A DNA stretch of 64,000 nucleotides, taken from contig JAGXKN010000006.1 in NCBI GenBank assembly GCA_018335195.1, positions 38,763 through 102,762 on the forward strand. Reading direction: 5' to 3'. Under the pieces are notes generated by a model that saw nothing but the letters and a program-made list of their open reading frames with translations, was not told the DNA's origin and did no database searches. Made by a program: the position numbers and the translations under genes. Source of the DNA: Desulfobacterales bacterium. GTDB taxonomy: Bacteria; Desulfobacterota; Desulfobacteria; Desulfobacterales; Desulfosalsimonadaceae. This document shows, piece by piece, positions 61,406 through 64,000 of the stretch (the first letter of the stretch is position 1; every line of letters starts with the position of its first letter).

Positions 61406-61672
61406 ATGGATAAAGAACAGATCTTCAACGAGGTCGTCGGGATTATCAAGGACTATGTAAAAGATCCGTCCAGGCTGGAAAATGTCAACATGGAGACCTC
61501 CATACTAGAGGACCTCAAGGTGAATTCCGCAAGACTGGTGGATATCATCATTGCCTTTGAGGATACCTTTGATGTGGAAATCGAAGATGATGACGCAGAC
61601 AACATCCGTACCATCGGGGATGCGGTCAATTACATCGCCGGCAAGGTGGGAACGGATCAGGCCGTAAAATAA
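61406..61672 (+). CDS. Acyl carrier protein with a non-canonical phosphopantetheine motif
   Basis: An 88-residue acidic ACP. The attachment site reads LKVNSARLVDI: the serine is there, but the usual preceding Asp is Asn and the following Leu/Met is Ala. GGAGG lies eight bases before the ATG at 61406 (a frame open from 61391 adds five residues). A phosphopantetheinyl transferase is encoded two genes downstream, perhaps because this ACP needs its own activating enzyme (inference). It is followed by the acyltransferase gene after 3 bp. Confidence 0.85.
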   Translation: MDKEQIFNEVVGIIKDYVKDPSRLENVNMETSILEDLKVNSARLVDIIIAFEDTFDVEIEDDDADNIRTIGDAVNYIAGKVGTDQAVK

Positions 61673-61675
61673 TCC

Positions 61676-62413
61676 ATGGACGATCCGATCAAACAGTCCC
61701 TGGACTTTCAGGAGAACATGGGCCGTCTGGCCGTATTGTTTACCGCGCCGCTGCTCTTTGTCGCCATCAAGCTGGCCGGCTATCGGATCCGGGACTTAAA
61801 GCAAATTCGGCGGCAGGTCGATAGCCTGATGCGGCGACACAGGGGTCCGTGGCTGATCTGCGCCAATCACCTGACCTTAATTGATTCGTTTATCCTGGCC
61901 TATGCCATGTTCCCGGCATACCGGTATATGATCCATTTTCACCTGGTGCCGTGGAACATGCCCGAGGCCATGAATTTTAGCCGGAACCTGGTGGTGGGCG
62001 GACTGTGCTACCTGACCAAGTGCATTCCTGTGACTCGCGGCGGGGACCGCGATGTGGTCCGGCAGAGCCTGGAAAAATGCGTCCGGCTGCTGGAGATGGG
62101 GGAGAACCTGATGATTTTTCCCGAGGGCACCCGTTCGCGCACCGGGCGGGTCAATACCCGGGATTTTACGTATAATGTGGGCAGGTGGGTCTGCAACATT
62201 GAAAATGTACGGGTGATGTGCATTTACCTGAGAGGCGACGGTCAGACCACCTACAGCGACTTTCCGCGGTTCGGGGAAAAATTCACCATGATGGTGGAAC
62301 AATGCCGCCCCCATACGAGATTAAAGGGGCTTCGGGCGCACCGGGATTGCGCCCGCCAGATCATCGAACAGCTTGCCGGGATGGAGAAAAGGTATTTCGC
62401 TGCACGTGGGTAA
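61676..62413 (+). CDS. PlsC-like 1-acylglycerol-3-phosphate acyltransferase
   Basis: A 245-residue membrane-associated acyltransferase with an N-terminal hydrophobic segment (about 17-35), the catalytic ANHLTLIDS (H-x4-D) and IFPEGTRSRTG. These are the PlsC motifs for adding a second acyl chain to lysophosphatidate. It lies 3 bp after the ACP gene, so the ACP may be its acyl donor. With PlsY and the fatty-acid kinase it would complete phosphatidate synthesis from locus-made chains (inference). The PPTase gene starts within its 3' end. Confidence 0.85.
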   Translation: MDDPIKQSLDFQENMGRLAVLFTAPLLFVAIKLAGYRIRDLKQIRRQVDSLMRRHRGPWLICANHLTLIDSFILAYAMFPAYRYMIHFHLVPWNMPEAMNFSRNLVVGGLCYLTKCIPVTRGGDRDVVRQSLEKCVRLLEMGENLMIFPEGTRSRTGRVNTRDFTYNVGRWVCNIENVRVMCIYLRGDGQTTYSDFPRFGEKFTMMVEQCRPHTRLKGLRAHRDCARQIIEQLAGMEKRYFAARG

Positions 62414-63041
62414 TGACATTGTGGACCGCAGGGCAGTGGACGCGGCTGGCAAAAGCCGGGATGCGCGATTTGTCCGCAGGGTTCTCACCGATCAGGAGGA
62501 CCGGGCATGCCGGCAGAGCGTGGACCCGGATCAATACCTGTGGGTTGCGTGGGCGGCCAGGGAAACCGCATACAAGGCAATGGCCAAGTCATGGCCGGAT
62601 ATTTCCGCTTCGCCCCGGCGTTATCAGCCGGTTTTCGACGACAGCATTGGCGGGCAGAACCTGCGCGGCGTGGTTCAAACTCCGAAGACCCCTGTTTACA
62701 TCCTGGTGATGATCCGAGCCGATTACATCCACTGCATCGGTCAGACCCGGCAATCCCCGGAGCACCTGGTATGGGGCGTGGAGCGGCTTTTTGCACAACC
62801 GGACCCGGCCGGAAATCATGATCCGGACCGGCAGTCCGCGGTTGTGCGAAGGGCGGCTGCAACGCGCGTTGCCGCATGCATTAAATTGCCGGCGGCAGAT
62901 GTCGGGATCAGACGCCGGCAGGATCAGGTCAGCAGGCAAATTTTGCCGCCCGGGGTTTATATCCGGGGCGTGTACTCGGAAATCGACATCAGCCTCAGCC
63001 ATCACGGCCGGTTTGCGGCATATGCCTTTAGTATTTCCTAA
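62373..63041 (+). CDS. 4'-phosphopantetheinyl transferase (holo-ACP synthase family)
   Basis: About 222 residues with HVGNDIVDRRA near the start (metal-binding Asp) and WVAWAARETAYKAMAK (the WxxKEAxxK-like motif with Glu; Lys is replaced by Arg), and DISLSHHGRFAAYAFS at the end. It transfers the phosphopantetheine arm from CoA to ACP serine. The start is uncertain: a TTG at 62373 overlaps plsC by 41 bp, and a GTG at 62406 overlaps by 8 bp and begins at VGNDIVD. It is the last gene of the operon and probably serves the three ACPs of the locus. Confidence 0.82.
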   Translation: MPGWRKGISLHVGNDIVDRRAVDAAGKSRDARFVRRVLTDQEDRACRQSVDPDQYLWVAWAARETAYKAMAKSWPDISASPRRYQPVFDDSIGGQNLRGVVQTPKTPVYILVMIRADYIHCIGQTRQSPEHLVWGVERLFAQPDPAGNHDPDRQSAVVRRAAATRVAACIKLPAADVGIRRRQDQVSRQILPPGVYIRGVYSEIDISLSHHGRFAAYAFSIS

Positions 63042-63048
63042 CGGCGCA

Positions 63049-64000
63049 TCAGGTAAAACTGCTGATATCCACTCCCCGCATTTTTGCCCGTACTTTATAC
63101 CATTGCATCTCGTCTTCCGGCGGGGTCCGGATCTGGTCTTCGGGCTTGCGCACCAGGCCGATCGCCCGGGTGGGGCAGGTGGTCACGCACAGGCCGCAGC
63201 CGATGCACCTTTCCGCAATTACCCGGTAACTTTCTTCACCCGGTTCAATGGCATGAACCTGGCAGCGTTCATCTGCGCAGATCCCGCAGGCGGTGCAGGC
63301 ATCGGGATCGATTTGCGCATGATAATGGGCATTGACCACCTGGGCCGCGTCAAATCCCATTTCGTTGATTCCGCGCAGCACTCCGCAGCAGCAGCCGCAG
63401 CAGTTGCAGATAAAGTAATGGCCGTTTTGCACGTTCCATGTCATATGCACCAGCCCCTCTTCCTCGGTGCGTTTTAACAGGTCATAGGCCTCCTGCCGGG
63501 TCATGGGCGTACCGAATGGAAGATTGTCAAATATCCCGGCAATCGGGGCATATACGGTGCATACCTGTACCGGCCGGTCACACGGTTTTCCCAGCAGGCC
63601 CTTTTCCTTTTTGCAGACACAGTCAAAATACATGAAGGACTTGCTGTTTTCGATGATATGGGAGACCCGTTCATGGGGCAGCACCTCGTGTTTTTCGGCA
63701 ATTTCGGTCTCCACGGGAATGACCTGCATCAGCGGCGGAGATGACTCAAAAAACTGCCGGCCGAAGGTATCTTCGTATTGCTGGCACATTTCGGCCATCT
63801 CCCGGTCCATGTGGGGCATCTGGAATTCGTAGATGCCAAAGGCCCAGGGCACCATCCGGTATAATTCCAGGCCGCCCAGATCAATGCCGAAGATCTGGCC
63901 CTTATCCGTCATTGCCGGCAGTTTTCCCTTAATTTCGGACAGAGGGATTTCGGTACGCTGGCTGATTTGTTCCGGGGTTTCGAAATAAAGCTTCAGGCGG
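63049..64000 (-). CDS. 4Fe-4S ferredoxin-domain protein (N-terminus outside the window)
   Basis: The open frame continues without a stop to the window edge, so at least 317 codons are present and the ATG at 63912 is probably internal. Cysteine groups in order: FDCVCKKEKG and CDRPVQVC, then FICNCCGCCCGV, and two ferredoxin motifs CTACGICADERC and CIGCGLCVTTCP. The arrangement resembles large 4Fe-4S proteins of anaerobes that lack a flavin or catalytic domain and pass electrons between partners. It converges on the PPTase gene with 7 bp between stops. Function in the lipid locus is not supported; it may supply electrons to radical SAM enzymes or be unrelated. Confidence 0.75.
   Translation of the reverse strand, partial: RLKLYFETPEQISQRTEIPLSEIKGKLPAMTDKGQIFGIDLGGLELYRMVPWAFGIYEFQMPHMDREMAEMCQQYEDTFGRQFFESSPPLMQVIPVETEIAEKHEVLPHERVSHIIENSKSFMYFDCVCKKEKGLLGKPCDRPVQVCTVYAPIAGIFDNLPFGTPMTRQEAYDLLKRTEEEGLVHMTWNVQNGHYFICNCCGCCCGVLRGINEMGFDAAQVVNAHYHAQIDPDACTACGICADERCQVHAIEPGEESYRVIAERCIGCGLCVTTCPTRAIGLVRKPEDQIRTPPEDEMQWYKVRAKMRGVDISSFT

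Overview
The window (about 64 kb, GC-rich, densely coded) looks like a chromosomal segment of an anaerobic Desulfobacterota (deltaproteobacterial, sulfate-reducer-like) bacterium. The clues are an Rnf complex subunit at the left edge, several radical SAM enzymes, a superoxide reductase-like protein, polyferredoxin-like proteins and a possible sigma-54 promoter. The taxonomic call is an inference from gene content; no rRNA or tRNA gene is visible to confirm it.

Left third (1-27 kb), ordinary metabolism. A truncated rnfB diverges from a purine nucleoside phosphorylase / MTA-SAH deaminase pair. These run into an mlaA-mlaC-RND exporter set for lipid traffic in the envelope. A four-gene glycogen operon follows: bifunctional debranching enzyme, glgP, glgA and glgB. 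Next come an archaemetzincin protease, a small membrane protein, a double universal stress protein with a BCCT osmolyte transporter, an FKBP isomerase with a clear terminator, a LarA-type racemase homologue, an exported superoxide reductase-like protein with a tiny membrane partner, and a B12-type radical SAM enzyme.

Right part (27.3-63 kb), a very large type II fatty acid/polyketide locus resembling aryl polyene clusters, in four blocks. (a) 27.3-30.8 kb: ACP, then divergently an ApeP-like dehydratase, FabG, LolA-like carrier and two lipoproteins. (b) 44.4 down to 31.5 kb on the minus strand: a nine-gene, mostly overlapping operon of aromatic ammonia-lyase, thioesterase, fused fatty-acid kinase (FakA-FakB), glycosyltransferase, MMPL exporter fused to a methyltransferase, LpxL-like acyltransferase, ketosynthase fused to a chain-length factor, B12 radical SAM and polysaccharide deacetylase. 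(c) 45.0-52.3 kb: hotdog dehydratase, ACP, two tandem radical SAM enzymes, two ketosynthases, thioesterase, stand-alone PKS-type dehydratase and PlsY. (d) 55.2-63.0 kb: a nearly complete private fatty acid synthase (FabD, FabI-like, FabH-like, FabA, FabG, FabZ-like, KS, ACP) followed by a PlsC-like acyltransferase and a phosphopantetheinyl transferase. An ApeH-like acyl ligase lies between (c) and (d).

Working model (inference): the ammonia-lyase and ligase supply an aryl starter; ketosynthases, reductases and many dehydratases build a polyene or unusual acyl chain; radical SAM enzymes remodel it; and the FakAB fusion, PlsY and PlsC place the acyl group on glycerol phosphate, so the product may be a membrane phospholipid rather than only a pigment. 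LolA-like, MMPL and lipoprotein partners suggest export to the outer membrane. The mixture of polyene-type type II synthase, radical SAM enzymes and phospholipid acyltransferases is the most likely undescribed system here.

The locus and its surroundings carry copies of a non-coding repeat family (about 0.55-0.6 kb full length; 18.3, 24.0-24.6, 44.6-44.8 and 52.4-52.9 kb), other short inverted repeats, and a run of four hairpins at 27.2 kb. No CRISPR array, insertion sequence or transposase gene was found.
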